Source: Apodemus sylvaticus (Eukaryota; Chordata; Mammalia; Rodentia; Muridae). From it: 64,000 bases of DNA. Positions 1 through 10,182 of this stretch are shown here, piece after piece. Made by a program: the position numbers and the translations under genes. Location of the stretch: assembly GCF_947179515.1 (NCBI RefSeq), contig NC_067474.1:95917324-95981323 (forward strand). The letters run 5' to 3'. A model generated the notes under the pieces. It searched no databases. It had not been told where the DNA came from and saw only the letters and a list, made by a program, of their open reading frames with translations. Positions within the stretch are counted from its first letter, which is position 1. The number at the start of each line of letters is the position of its first letter.

Positions 1-545
1 CTTTTTATTTATTTACTTACTTACTTAAAGCCCTCATGGCAGAGGCTGGGAGCCTGCTGGCAGGGTCCATTTATTTTGTTTAATAACCAAGTGAGGGCTG
101 GCAGATAATTAAGCTTCGGTTTTCTTACCTCAGAGACTCAGGTAGTTAAACTTCCCTCTAAAGGCCTTCAATTTGAACCATCAGCATACAACATGTCCAT
201 CTTTTGCATCTAAAGGTATTATAAAGCCAGAATATTTTTAAGGTAAAAGCAGACTATGGATGGACCAGCAAGACAGCCTGAGGAGGAGCTGGAGGAGGCC
301 TTCTTGTTGCTATAGCAGCAGGTGGTAGGGCTGCTGAATTGACAGATAAAGATAGGACCAGGAACAAGGAGGCCCTACAGGAATTATACATGTGTGATGT
401 GCCCAGAGATGAACATTTATGAGCTTGTTTTAATAATGTCTTGATTCCAACTTCTTTAAGTAACATTTGTAAGTGCAGTATACATGAGATGGAGGAGACA
501 GCGAGTTTCCTACAGTGAAAACAGATGGAGCAGGCAAAGCGGAAA
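1..545. other. Unassigned non-coding DNA
   Basis: No gene or clear repeat family is recognised here. The first 30 bases are a degenerate TTTA/TTAC-rich run. The rest is ordinary A/T-leaning sequence with short open frames that show no recognisable protein pattern. Confidence 0.5.
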
Positions 546-653
546 GGTAAGCATTGCATAGGCATGCTTCAGAGAAAATCGTGTTCCTATCTTATGCTAG
601 GTAAGCATTTCATAGGCATGCTTCAGAGAAAATCATGCTCTTTTCTTATGCTA
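546..653 (+). repeat. 54-bp direct tandem duplication, two copies
   Basis: Bases 546-599 and 600-653 are two adjacent copies of a 54-bp unit. Each begins GGTAAGCATT and ends TCTTATGCTA, with only a handful of mismatches. The unit is 18 codons long, so the short open frame running through it (525-881) repeats in frame. That frame matches no protein I know, and the codon-multiple length may be chance. The flanking sequence down to about 1250 could belong to an old endogenous retroviral element, but I cannot name a family. Confidence 0.85.
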
Positions 654-1550
654 GAAGTTGCAACAGAATCACTGGACTTGATAGAGACAAACAAAGACAT
701 GAAGGTTAGCATTCAAGGGGAGCTTTTAGGTCAGAGATTCCCAGCCTCTGAGATGGACTTACAGGTGTTTGCTAACTTAAGATGTCCAAGTTTGCCTTTC
801 CTGGGACCTCTTTACCACCATAGGCAGATAAAATGGGAGCTTTTGGCCAATTCCCAAGCTCCTGTTGCTTTCGGCTACTGAGATGTCCAAAATTCACATC
901 CTTAACAAGGGATCTTCCCTAACTGCTTAAATGAGTTCAGGTTTCCGGTCCTCACACAGACTGCTCCAAAATACTTCACCAAGGCATCAGAGGATCCTCA
1001 CATGGTCTCTCGTGTCCCTCACATGTTCTTTACATGGGGCACCAAAATGTTCCGAATCTATGCATTAGTGACAGTTTTTGTGTTGCTAATACTCACACTA
1101 AGGAAAGATATAAAAGCACTTCCCCCAGAGTCATTTAATCAAGAGCAGGTTCAGATTTTAATCCTCTGTTTCATACTCCCCATGTCTTCCAACTTCCATC
1201 TGTCTTTGTGTGGATGAATCCACATCTATTGCATTGTTCTCTCAAAGTGGGTTAAATGAGCAAGAGGACACAGCAGTCATGAGTCTTAAGTGACCTCAAG
1301 GCAAGGCGTACAACTCACTCCAGCTGTGAGGTCCAGCAAACATTCCAGCCTCTTAGAATGACAGAGATAATTTTTATAATATTTCATTCTCAAGAAACAT
1401 GGCTAGAAAAACAAATATAATAATTAGGGGAGGCTCACAAAAGATGAAGACTGGTTTTAACAAACAAATTCCTTGAACTAGACAGCATTCAGGAAAAGTG
1501 GTGGCAAAGGCAGACAACATACATGGCAGCACATCTGTTGGTAGGAAAGC
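654..1550. other. Unassigned non-coding DNA, possibly old LTR-element interior
   Basis: No gene is seen. The stretch near 1036-1060 (GGGGCACCAAAATGTTCC) resembles the sequence found just beyond some rodent LTRs, but neither a full LTR nor an open gag/pol frame is visible. The assignment is weak. Confidence 0.3.
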
Positions 1551-1702
1551 TTTCTTTTTTTTCCTTTTGTTTTTTTTTTCTAGACAGGGTTTCTCTGGGT
1601 AGCCCTGGAACTCACTCTGTAGAACAGGCTGGCCTCAAACTCAAGAGACCTGCCTACCTCAGCCTCCCAAGGGCTGGGAGGCATGCACCACCATTGATCA
1701 GC
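1551..1702 (-). mobile_element. B1 SINE, antisense
   Basis: A T-rich tract, which is the reverse of the A tail, is followed by AGACAGGGTTTCTCTGGGTA and AGGCTGGCCTCAAACTCA and ends in CCCAAGGGCTGGGAGGCATG. These are reverse-complement B1 landmarks. B1 is a 7SL RNA-derived SINE mobilised by L1. The copy is moderately diverged. Confidence 0.92.
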
Positions 1703-1723
1703 ATGAAATGTTTTCTTTAACAT

Positions 1724-2050
1724 TGTCTTAGTTAGGGTTTTACTGCTGTGGACAGACACCATGACCAAGGCAAGGCTTATAAAGACAGCATTTAATTGGG
1801 GCTGGCTTACAGGTTCAAAGGGTCATTCCATTATTATCAAGGCAGGAGCACAGCAAGGTCCAGGCAGGCATGGTGCAGGAGGAGCTGAGAGTTCTACATC
1901 TTCATTTGAAGGTTGTTAGCAAAAGCCTAGCTTCCGGGCAGCTAGAATGAGGGTCTTAAGCTCATGTCCACAGTGATACACCTACTCCAACAAGGCCACA
2001 CCTCCAAATAGTGTCACTCCCTGGGCCCAGCATATTCAAATCATCACAAA
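1724..2050 (-). mobile_element. Rodent interspersed repeat (unnamed here), antisense
   Basis: It begins TGTCTTAGTTAGGGTTTTAC, continues through GACACCATGACCAAGGCA and ends near CAAGGCCACACCTCCAAATA...TTCAAATCATCACA. The same pattern recurs in this window at 17758, 25088, 40148, 45957 and 46847 in both orientations, which shows that it is dispersed. It is a common mouse medium-reiterated repeat whose database name I cannot give with certainty. Confidence 0.8.
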
Positions 2051-2873
2051 TATATACCAGTACATCTTCACCAGCATCTGCTATCACATAGAATTTTGGA
2101 TGTGAGCTAGGTAGAAAAGAAATAAGAAAAGTTATCTTTCATATCTATTCAAGATCATGTTCCATGTACCACTGCTGCTGAGAAAGACACTGGCAGCCAC
2201 TCACAGAATGCAGACTGACAGCCCTCATAATCTCTGAAATTCTGTTCATAACGTATGGATATACTACAAAAACAGAGCAAAAGAAGCAAATATAACAAGG
2301 AAAAAACCCTTAACTAAACCCCATCAAGTTGTGCCTTGTAGACAGACACTTTTTTGGGGGAACTGGGTACTTTTCTTGATCTCTTTCGTTATTTGTTTTT
2401 CAGCATTAAAGGATGTTCTCTATATAGCATCTTTCCATTTCTTATAGCGTCTACATACAATGTAGATTAAGAAACTCAGAATCTTCCTCCGAATTCATAA
2501 AACTCAGATCAGGCAGTAATAACTCAAATCAGGACAATGGCCATCTGAAGGAATCCTTCTAAATCATAGCCCATTGGCATCTCTGTCTGTCTCCATCGAA
2601 ATGCTCCTAAAATGGGAGCCTTTGAGACCCATGCTACACCTGAATATCTCAACTGTCTCCTTCTGCAGAGCATGCTTTTCACCTCTAAAATAAAGTTAGG
2701 ACTAGCTGAGTAGTTTCCTTGGGTCAGGCTTCTCTTTCGTCTGATTTTACTCACTGGTAAGACCATTAGCTGACTTCGGAATGGCTGACAACAGTGTAGT
2801 TTTATAGTTATATAGTTTTATAGGTAGATATCATGGAAGCAAGAGATCAGCAAAGTTCTGAAAGATCCTAGAG
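2051..2873. other. Unassigned non-coding DNA
   Basis: A/T-leaning sequence with no recognised repeat or gene. The longest reverse frame (2524-2766) has no family signature. Confidence 0.4.
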
Positions 2874-3095
2874 CACTGGTTGGTGCTCAGCCTTCCTGAT
2901 GCCATGATCTTCTAATACAGTTCCTCATGTTGGGGTGATCCCAAAGCATAAAATTATTTCTGTTGCTACTTCTTAACTGTAATTTTGCTACTGTTGTGAA
3001 TCATAATATGCAGGATATTTGATATGTGACCTTGTGAAAGGGTCATTTGACACCACCCCTCAAAACTGTCATAACCTACAGGCTGAGAACCACTG
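2874..3095 (+). mobile_element. URR1-like hAT-Charlie DNA transposon
   Basis: It starts with a degraded CACTGGTTGGTGCTCAGCCT and ends with its inverse, GGCTGAGAACCACTG. The middle carries the family signature ACAGTTCCTCATGTTGGGGT, AAATTATTTCTGTTGCTACT and ATAATATGCAGGATATTTGA. It is a non-autonomous rodent MITE of about 220 bp with no transposase. Two more copies lie at 47466 and 55109. Confidence 0.88.
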
Positions 3096-3479
3096 AGAAC
3101 TATTTTATGTAGAACCTAGAACCTTCAACAGGACTGACCTGTTCATGAAACCAGGATGCAAAGCCCTAAAGAGGTGACTGTTTGTTTTTTTCAAATGGCC
3201 ACATCTCAGTCTCTATACCCATAGAATTAGACATACAAAGAAACAGAGAGGCATGACCCAGTCAAAAGACCAAAATCAATTAATCCTAAGTAAATGCAAA
3301 TCTCTGAGCTACCTGCTCCAGGATTTTAAATATCTGTCATAAAGCTATTCAATGCACTAAAAAAGAAGAGGCAGAAAAATAAATGAATCAGGGAAAATGA
3401 TGTTTATAAATGAGAATATTCTTAATGAGATGTAAATTTATAGAAAGAATTGAACAGAGATTCTAACGTTATATGTCAA
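3096..3479. other. A/T-rich flank, possible decayed L1
   Basis: The sequence is A-rich on the plus strand, like the L1 that follows, but I cannot align it to a definite L1 segment. No gene is seen. Confidence 0.35.
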
Positions 3480-3626
3480 TAAGATAGACAGGTTAAAAGA
3501 AATGGATAAATTCCTAGAAACATATGACCATCTACACAGAAGGATGAAGACCTAGAAAATCTGAACAAGTCAATCATTAGTGAGTAATTAAATAAATAAT
3601 CAAAAACCTCTAAACAAAGACAAACT

Positions 3627-3807
3627 TATGATGGGTCTAGTAAGACAACTCGGTGAATAACCTGCCTACTGTTAATAACCTGCCTATTATGCAAGTCTGA
3701 CCATCTGAGTTAGATCCCCAAATCTCAAGGTAGAAAAACACTATCAACTCCCAAGAGTTGTCCACTGACCTCCACCCATACACTAAAGTATGTACACAGT
3801 CTTACAC

Positions 3808-3810
<3 letters not shown>
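3627..3810 (+). mobile_element. tRNA-derived SINE (B2/B3 superfamily), diverged
   Basis: It has a degenerate A-box region, then CTGACCATCTGAGTTAGATC (B-box region), then AGAGTTGTCCACTGACCTCC, and it ends in a (CA)n tail. It is inserted into L1 copy A. Confidence 0.65.

Positions 3811-3842
<32 letters not shown>
3811..3842. repeat. (CA)n microsatellite
   Basis: About 16 CA units directly follow the SINE at 3627-3810, the usual place for CA growth in these elements. Confidence 0.97.
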
Positions 3843-3843
<1 letters not shown>

Positions 3844-3994
3844 ACAGTAATAAGAAGGTAGAAAAAAGACCAAGACCAGATAGTTTCACTGGAGAATTCT
3901 ACCAAACATTTTTTTTTTCAAATGAAGATCATTTTAAAAATTAAAAACATTCAAAACTTATCAAGCTCATTTTGTCTGACCAGAATTATCCCAG

Positions 3995-3997
<3 letters not shown>

Positions 3998-4033
<36 letters not shown>
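3998..4033. repeat. (CA)n microsatellite
   Basis: About 18 CA units inside L1 copy A, with L1 sequence on both sides. Confidence 0.97.
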
Positions 4034-4036
<3 letters not shown>

Positions 4037-4112
4037 ACCACTAGAAAAGCAAACTATAGACCAGTTATCCTCAATGAGCAATCACAAAAATCTCAGCAAA
4101 AAATTAGCTCAG

Positions 4113-4258
4113 TGAGCTGGGCCTGGTGGGCAAGCCCTTAATCTCAGCACTTAGGAGGCAGAGACAGACCAATCTCTGTAAGTTTGAGACCAGCCTTGTC
4201 TACATAGTAAGTTCCAGTACAGCTAGGGCAATGTAAAAAGACCCTGTCTCAAAATTTA
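4113..4258 (+). mobile_element. B1 SINE, diverged
   Basis: GCTGGGCCTGGTGGGCAAGC, then TCAGCACTTAGGAGGCAGAG and GACCCTGTCTCAAAA define a full-length diverged B1 in L1 copy A. Confidence 0.88.
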
Positions 4259-4312
4259 GATATATATATATATAGATAGATAGACAGACAGACAGATAGA
4301 TGGATAGATAGA
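4259..4312. repeat. (TA)n / (GATA)n-(GACA)n microsatellite
   Basis: A run of TA repeats passes into GATA and GACA tetramers, grown from the A tail of the preceding B1. Confidence 0.93.
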
Positions 4313-4431
4313 ATGGTGAATTTAAAAGTCTGTAAAAAGGATTACAGTCAGGTCATGCCTACCTGCACTTGATGCATTTAACCAGATACAGAAGAAGTTC
4401 AAGGTCAGCCTTACCTAAATATCAAGACAAT

Positions 4432-4612
4432 TAGCAAGGTTCAAGTCTTTAACCCAGCACTTGAGATGTTGAGGCAGGAGGATCACAAGTTTAAGTGGCA
4501 AGGCTAGGTAACTGACTAAGGTCCTCTCTCATATCCTAAGAATATCTGGAGATAGTAACTGAGTGGTAGAATATGACTGGGTTCTGTCTCTAGTACTACA
4601 AAGGAATTTGCT
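4432..4612 (+). mobile_element. B1-like plus ID-like composite SINE, old
   Basis: A B1-like piece (CCAGCACTTGAGATGTTGAG, GCAGGAGGATCACAAGTTTA) is followed by an ID-like piece (GAGTGGTAGAATATGACTGG, TGTCTCTAGTACTAC). Both are heavily diverged. Confidence 0.6.
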
Positions 4613-4652
4613 ACACCATAGAATGAGACTGAGTCATAGGAGGGTATTGTGG

Positions 4653-4842
4653 TCTAAATTAGAAATGTCCTCATAAGCTCAGGGACCTCAAGCATTGGTC
4701 CCAGGTGTCTGTTTGTGTCCATGGTTGAATGTGCCATTGCCATCGCTCCCCACCATTATAGACTCTCCTTCTGTAACTATAAGCCAAAAAAGTTCTCTTT
4801 AGTAAGTCCTTTTGGTCTTGGTATTTTCTCAGAGAAATAGGA
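4653..4842 (+). mobile_element. Rodent interspersed repeat (3' part), old
   Basis: CTGTAACTATAAGCCAAAAA, then TTGGTCTTGGTATTTTCTCA and GAAAGCAACTGATG match the 3' end of the same broad repeat group seen at 61295-61672. It splits L1 copy A. Confidence 0.6.
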
Positions 4843-5272
4843 AAGCAACTGATGGCAAGAAGGTTCAATATAAAAAAATTAATCGATGGGATACTTAAAC
4901 CCAAGGACAAGAATGACATGATCATCTCAATGCAGAAAATCATTGATGATATTTAATGCATTTTCATGATAAAGAATCACTCAAAATTCTAAGACATTGT
5001 AAAAGTACCTCAATATTTTAAAGACCATTTTTGTAAATAATCCAGTGACTATCACCCTCAAGTATGGAAGACTGAAAGGTTTTACTCTAAGATCAGGAAA
5101 AGGCTGGCATTTAGTCTTACCACATTTGTCCAGTATAGAAAGTCTAAGGCAGAATAGTTGGGCAATTAAAAGTCACCTAAATTAGAAGGGAAGGAGTGGG
5201 AAGATTCCTACTCACTATCCTAATTCACTAGCGACATGATATTATATGAGAGGAAAAATATTAAAATGAACA

Positions 5273-5590
5273 GTCTTGGGAGATGGTTTAGTGGGTAAAG
5301 GTGTCTGCACACAGCATGAAAGCTAGAGGTTGGATCTCCAGGACCCACATCCATGGTAGGTGGGCAGAGTGGTCTACCTGTAATCTCAGAACACAGGGAG
5401 CAGAAACAGGAGATCCCTGGAGCAAGTCAGCTGACTAGATCAGACAGATTGGCAAGCTCCAGGTCCAATATATAAAGTGGTCTGCACACACATGTGTATA
5501 TACGTGTAAATGTACCACACAAATATGAGCACATATCACACACATATGAGTCTCACATGCACATATACAAAATAAAGTAGAACAATTCTT
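5273..5590 (+). mobile_element. Composite tRNA-derived rodent SINE (B4/RSINE-like)
   Basis: GAGATGGTTTAGTGGGTAAA (A-box region), then GCTAGAGGTTGGATCTCCAG (B-box region), GGCAAGCTCCAGGTCCAATA, and a run of CACACA/CATGTG dinucleotide-rich DNA that ends in ACAAAATAAAGTAG. It sits inside L1 copy A. Confidence 0.65.
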
Positions 5591-6062
5591 AAAGATTATA
5601 TACACTCAAGCAACAAAACCCTGTATAAACTAAAATAGGCTGAGGAATGAATCCGCATGTGTATGTTCATGATCTTTGACAAGGAGCCAGGACTACTCAG
5701 TACAGAAAGGCCAGCCTATTTCAGTAGATAGTATTCGGGAAACCTGATAACCACATACAAAAGAAGTAAAGCAATCCCTTATCTCACATCATATACAAAA
5801 GTTAACTCAACGTGGATTAAAGACACAAATGTAAGACTGAGAGCTGGAATCCTAGAGGGCAGCTTAGAAGGAAAGCTTTAGAATATTGAATTTGGCCAAA
5901 TTACTTAGCAATTACCCCAATAAGTTGCTGAAAAGGGAATTCTGGAAACAATCACAGTCACAATAGTCACCCCACCAAAAATCAAAACAATTATATAATC
6001 TGAAATAAGTTTAACCACGGGAGCGAATGACCTCTACAATTAAAATTGGAAGAGCTGTTGAA

Positions 6063-6569
6063 ATATCCACACTGTTCTCAGGCAGGAGGCCCAGTGGGTT
6101 CTGGGTAAAGAGGAAAGAGTTCAGCAAGAGACCCAAAAGAACAAGATTTATTGCAGCAAGGGAAAATAAAGCACCTCCAAAGACTCCGGTAGGCTAGCCC
6201 GCTTGGCCACGCCAAGAAGTCTTGAGTGTAGCAGGAATGGTGGGGCTACCTCTATGTAAATGCTGGGTGCCACACAGCTGCAAAGCATCTCCTGCAGGAG
6301 GACCTAATTGAGGACTTCCTGAGAGACCAAAGGTTGCTGGCGCAGACAATGCCAGCCAATCGGGAACTACTGCTTAGAAGAGATGCTTTCTAGGGACCAA
6401 AGGGGCGTGGGTGGAGGGTGTTCATGCTTGCAGCAGCATTCAGATGAGCTGACTGCATTGTGCTCACCTGTGGCATTGGCTCTGCATCACCTCACCTCCA
6501 ACCCCCAAGGGCAGGTCGGGTCAGCAGTGAGCAGTCCCGGGCAGAGGCAGCACTGGAGCTTGATATTTC
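6063..6569 (-). mobile_element. Possible LTR-like element, unassigned
   Basis: A block more GC-rich than its surroundings, lying between L1 piece 5960-6062 and a B2. AGAACAAGATTTATTGCAGC could be a reverse polyadenylation region and GCCAGCCAATCGGGAACTAC contains a CCAAT box. I cannot name a family or define the ends. Confidence 0.35.
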
Positions 6570-6741
6570 TTTTTCTTTTTTTTTAGATGTTATTATTTGA
6601 TGTAGATGAGTACACTGCAACTGTCTTCAGACACACGAGAAAAGGCCAGTGGATCCCATTACAGATGGTTGTGAGCCACCATGTAGTTGCTGGGAATTGA
6701 ATTCAGTCAGTGCTCTTAACCTGTGAGCCATCTCTCCAGGC
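6570..6741 (-). mobile_element. B2 SINE, antisense
   Basis: TGAGTACACTGCAACTGTCT, then TGGTTGTGAGCCACCATGTA, GTTGCTGGGAATTGAATTCA and GAGCCATCTCTCCAGG are reverse B2 landmarks. B2 is a tRNA-derived Pol III SINE. Confidence 0.95.
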
Positions 6742-7084
6742 AAGTTTGTTATTTCTATAAAACCTTTTCATGTGTATTTCTGAAGTAGGTCACTATTCAT
6801 GATGGTGTTGGTCACCTTATTCCTCCCAAATTGTGGTGGGCAGAGCTTCCTCTGAGGGAATCTTGGTCCATAATACCCTCAAAAACAAACAAAACAAGCT
6901 AACAAACAACAAAAAAACAACAACAGAGGATACTAATGAGAGTATGACAAAACTTGGTCTTTTGAAAATACAACCTTTCCAAGGCACCTCATGTCAAGGC
7001 TTAGAAATCCCCTGCACCTTACTTCCTTTAGAGCAGGAATGACCTAACTACATCTTTAAGATGTTTAACCACAAAAGAACGTTT
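6742..7084. other. Unassigned DNA between B2 and L1 copy B
   Basis: No repeat family is recognised. An A-rich CAAA/AACA tract lies at 6880-6930. No gene is seen. Confidence 0.4.
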
Positions 7085-7689
7085 TAATAGTCATCAATTT
7101 TCTTGGCTGTCCTACCCAAAGAGATCTAGAGATTCAATGCAATTTCTACCAAAATCCAATGACAATGTATACAGACATATAAGAAGGAAAAATATTCCTA
7201 AAACTTGTGTGGAACCACAGAGACCTCGAGTAGCCAGGGCAACCCTGAAACAAAAAGAACAAAGCTAGGAGCATTATAATAACTGATTTCAAAACACACT
7301 ATAAAACCACATTAACCCAAATGGCAGATCAGAAGCATTAAAACAGTACACAGGCCCATGGAGCAGGCTAGAGAACTGGGAAATCAGTGTGTGTGTTTAT
7401 AGTCACACATCTTGACAAAGGCAATAAAAGCACACACTAGGAATGTCTTCAGTAAATGGTGTTCAATAAATTCATTGCAGAATTCCCAAGATATCTAAGC
7501 CATAAACAAAAACCAATTAAAAGTGGATTAAAAACTTAAATACAAAATATGAAAACTACCAGAAGAAAACAAAAGAAATATTTCAGAACATTGCTCTGGA
7601 CAAAAGTATTTGGGCTGTGACTCCAACAGAGAAGGACAGAAAACAGACAACTGGCAAACTAATTTCCATCACACTCAAAAGAAGTAATG

Positions 7690-7761
7690 GAAGCTTGGTT
7701 GCACACACCTGAAATGCCAGAATTCAGGAGTAGAGGCAGGAGGAGGAGGACTGTAGGCATA
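7690..7761 (+). mobile_element. B1 SINE, 5' part (split copy)
   Basis: GCTTGGTTGCACACACCTGA and AATTCAGGAGTAGAGGCAGG are a diverged B1 5' half. The matching 3' half lies at 8409-8457 in the same orientation, so this B1 was split by the sequence between them. Confidence 0.7.
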
Positions 7762-8408
7762 AATTGTTTACAACCTACTTTTAATAAGGGTTCACTAGCC
7801 CACGACCCAGCAGAGGTAGTGGAAGAAAAAAGTTATTAGGATAGCAGGACGTGGACCTGTTCAGCAATAGTTCTTTTGGGGTGAGCTCAATCTTTGGGAG
7901 AAGTTCAGTCCTGTAGCAAACACCAAATATAATTGAACAGCTGCAGACCAGTCCTCTAGGCAGGCAGACACCACACATGAACTAGCAACCACTAGGCTCG
8001 ACAACCAGCCTGAGGCAGAAAAGACAAGCTGCCTCAGGAACCTCACAATCAGTTATTGGGGGAGTTTCTCTCAATGGCTGCATTACCACAAGTTGAACTC
8101 AACAATGCTATTTAAGGTTAACGGATACATATGTGTCTTTATTGAAGAATAGTGAGGCGGAGCAAACCAAACCAATGTTTAGTGCTGTTTCCCACTATCT
8201 ATGGGGTCATATCTATACTCCTTCATCTGGGGTCATTTCATGTGTGCTATATCAAAACATCCTTTCATCTGTGTCTGCTTTAGGAAAACATTCTTCTATA
8301 TGTCTGCTTTAGCAAGATATACTTTCACCTGTGTGCCCCAGCAAAACATCATCTGATATAACTAACTTTCCAAAGAAACTAGAAGTTTCCACTTCAGAAG
8401 ACCATCAA
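7762..8408. mobile_element. LTR-like insertion with about 29-bp internal repeats
   Basis: This block separates the halves of one B1. Between 8253 and 8355 a unit of about 29-31 bp recurs about 3.5 times; each unit is built around AAAACATCCTTTCA...TGTCTGCTTTAG. That is typical of rodent LTR or retroposon interiors. No open gag/pol/env frame exists. The family is not identified. Confidence 0.5.
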
Positions 8409-8457
8409 TTTGGGGCCAGCCTGACCTATGTAGCAACACCCTGTCTCAAGAAAACAA
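8409..8457 (+). mobile_element. B1 SINE, 3' part (split copy)
   Basis: GGGGCCAGCCTGACCTATGT and ACACCCTGTCTCAAGAAAAC resume the B1 interrupted at 7761. Confidence 0.72.
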
Positions 8458-8469
8458 AGGGTTTATAGT

Positions 8470-8540
8470 TTCATGATAAATCATTTGCCTAACCTGTGCA
8501 AAGCCCTGGATTCAATCCCAAGGACTATGAGGAAGAAAAA
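8470..8540 (+). mobile_element. ID-like SINE fragment
   Basis: GCCTAACCTGTGCAAAGCCC and TGGATTCAATCCCAAGGACT match the ID core and B-box (BC1/tRNA-Ala-derived SINE). The head is eroded. Confidence 0.7.
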
Positions 8541-9169
8541 GCAATTGTTGATTCAGTGAAGAAACAACCTACAGACTAGAAAAAAGTTGTAAACTTGATC
8601 TGACAAAGGATAAATATCCAGAAGACACAAGGAAAAATAATTGATGTATAAATAAGCAAATTACCTGAATAGACATTTCTCAAAGGAAGATACACAACTG
8701 TCAAGAAAGCACATGAAAAAAATATTCAGTATCACTAATTGTTCAAAGAAATGTAATATAACTTGGCCATTATAGAAATATGGCAATCTCTTCCAAACTG
8801 GAGAGGTTGGACTACCATGTGACCCAAGGGCTTATGTTCCATATGTCAGAGATATGTCAGAGAGACAGCTGCACTCACATATTTATCATAACACTATTTA
8901 CAGTGGTTTAGATATAGAATCAACCTAGACATCTACACACAGTAGAATATTTTTCAGCCATAAAAAATGATGAAATGCAATCATTAGCAGTAATGTGGAT
9001 GAGACTACAGGACATTGTGTTATGTGAAGTTATCAGTCACAGGAAGGGATGTTCTTGCTTCTCTGTGGAAGCTAAAGAGTGAGTTTCACCAATGTATTGC
9101 ATAATCTGGGAAAGATGAAGAAATAAAGATGAATATAGGATGGGAAAGATTAAGAATCCCAGCACTCAG

Positions 9170-9316
9170 GCCGGGCGGTGGTGGCGCACGCCTGTAATCC
9201 CAGCACTCTGGGAGGCAGAGAAGGCAGGCGGATTTCTGAGTTCGAGGCCAGCCTGATCTACAGAGTGAGTTCCAGGACAGCCAGGGCTACACAGAGAAAC
9301 CCTGTCTCGAAAAATT
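9170..9316 (+). mobile_element. B1 SINE, young
   Basis: A near-consensus B1 that starts GCCGGGCGGTGGTGGCGCAC, continues TTTCTGAGTTCGAGGCCAGC and ends CCCTGTCTCGAAAAA. It retains CpG sites, including those of the Pol III A/B-box region, and is among the least diverged SINEs in the window. This supports a mouse source. Confidence 0.98.
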
Positions 9317-9320
9317 TAAA

Positions 9321-9394
<74 letters not shown>

Positions 9395-9397
9395 GAG
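9317..9397. repeat. (GAAA)n/(GA)n tract
   Basis: The A tail of the B1 at 9170 has expanded into GAAA tetramers and then GA dinucleotides. Confidence 0.97.
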
Positions 9398-9589
9398 ATG
9401 AATGTAGGATGGCTAAGCAGCATAGGAGTTAACATTAGAACAAGGAACTTCTAATATTCTATCAAATCATGGGATAGTTATGATTGACCAGAATTAACTG
9501 AATATTGCAAAAGAGCCAATAGAAGCTGTGCATAATGGCTGTTGCATAACTATTTCCTTCTAATTAAAGCATTCCTTTCCGTAGAGAGA

Positions 9590-9870
9590 AGGGGGCCCCC
9601 TAAGACTCAGGAAGTAAAGGAAACATACAGGTCTCAGAAAATGTAAAGGTCCGAGCTTCACAAGACAGGGAGCTCTAGGGATGCTTTTTCCATGGGTGCC
9701 TCACTCCGAGGTGGGCCTGTGGACCATGCAACTGCTTTCGAGTCATTTATCCTCTGTAAATAAATCCAACACCTACATTAATGCACCATTAGACCCTTGT
9801 GGAACTGTTACTTTGGCCTCCCCTCTCTGGGGTAAATATGTGTTTGTTCACATGCCTCCAGAAAATCACA
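9590..9870 (+). mobile_element. Possible solo LTR fragment
   Basis: GGTGGGCCTGTGGACCATGC followed by ATCCTCTGTAAATAAATCCA, with a polyadenylation-type AATAAA near 9759, is reminiscent of a rodent LTR that split the L1 3' UTR. The family and ends are not established. Confidence 0.35.
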
Positions 9871-9879
9871 CAAGAGTCA

Positions 9880-9998
9880 TGAGCCCCTGGAATCCTAGCA
9901 CCAGGGTAGGAGTCAGGAAGATCAGGAGATCAAGGATGGCCTCAGCTATATATCAAGTTTGAGGCTGTGCTGGGATACATGAGAATTAGACTCAACAA
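9880..9998 (+). mobile_element. B1-related SINE, old
   Basis: GGAATCCTAGCACCAGGGTA, then GATCAGGAGATCAAGGATGG and GAGGCTGTGCTGGGATACAT follow the B1 half of B4-like elements. Confidence 0.68.
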
Positions 9999-10182
9999 AG
10001 CAATAGCAAAGGAAAGCAAGATAGTTGGGAGGGAGGTCTTCCAATGTCTCTAACATAAAGAAATAATAAATGTTTGAGGGTTATACTTGGATCAGATATT
10101 ACTTACTGATACATGGATTGAAATGTCTCTTTGTACCCATAAATATGCACAATTCCTATGTGCCTATGAAGTATAGCACCTT

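Larger units (their letters stand above)
3480..5945 (+). mobile_element. Decayed L1 copy A (ORF2 pieces), interrupted
   Basis: Successive ORF2-like pieces run in order. 3497-3626 carries AAATGGATAAATTCCTAGA. 3860-3995 carries the 'ccagatagtttcactggagaattctacc' reverse-transcriptase stretch. 4034-4105 and 4845-5272 follow, the latter with ATGACATGATCATCTCAATG. 5600-5945 carries AACTCAACGTGGATTAAAGA. The pieces are separated by SINEs, microsatellites and a dispersed repeat. Stops and frameshifts abound, so it is a dead copy of an old lineage. It overlaps in content with copy B downstream, so the two are separate insertions or a duplication. Confidence 0.8.
5960..10170 (+). mobile_element. Decayed L1 copy B (ORF2 to 3' UTR), interrupted
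   Basis: Ordered L1 pieces: 5960-6062 (AATGACCTCTACAATTAAAA), 7085-7690 (GATTCAATGCAATTTCTACC, TAAAAGTGGATTAAAAACTT), 8545-9155 (GCCATAAAAAATGATGAAAT, GTGGATGAGACTACAGGACA) and a 3' end at about 10040-10165 (AAGAAATAATAAATGTTTGA, TTGTACCCATAAATATGCAC). That 3' UTR resembles ancient L1M-type elements that predate the rodent radiation. B1, B2, ID and LTR-like insertions break it up. No coding capacity remains. Confidence 0.8.
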
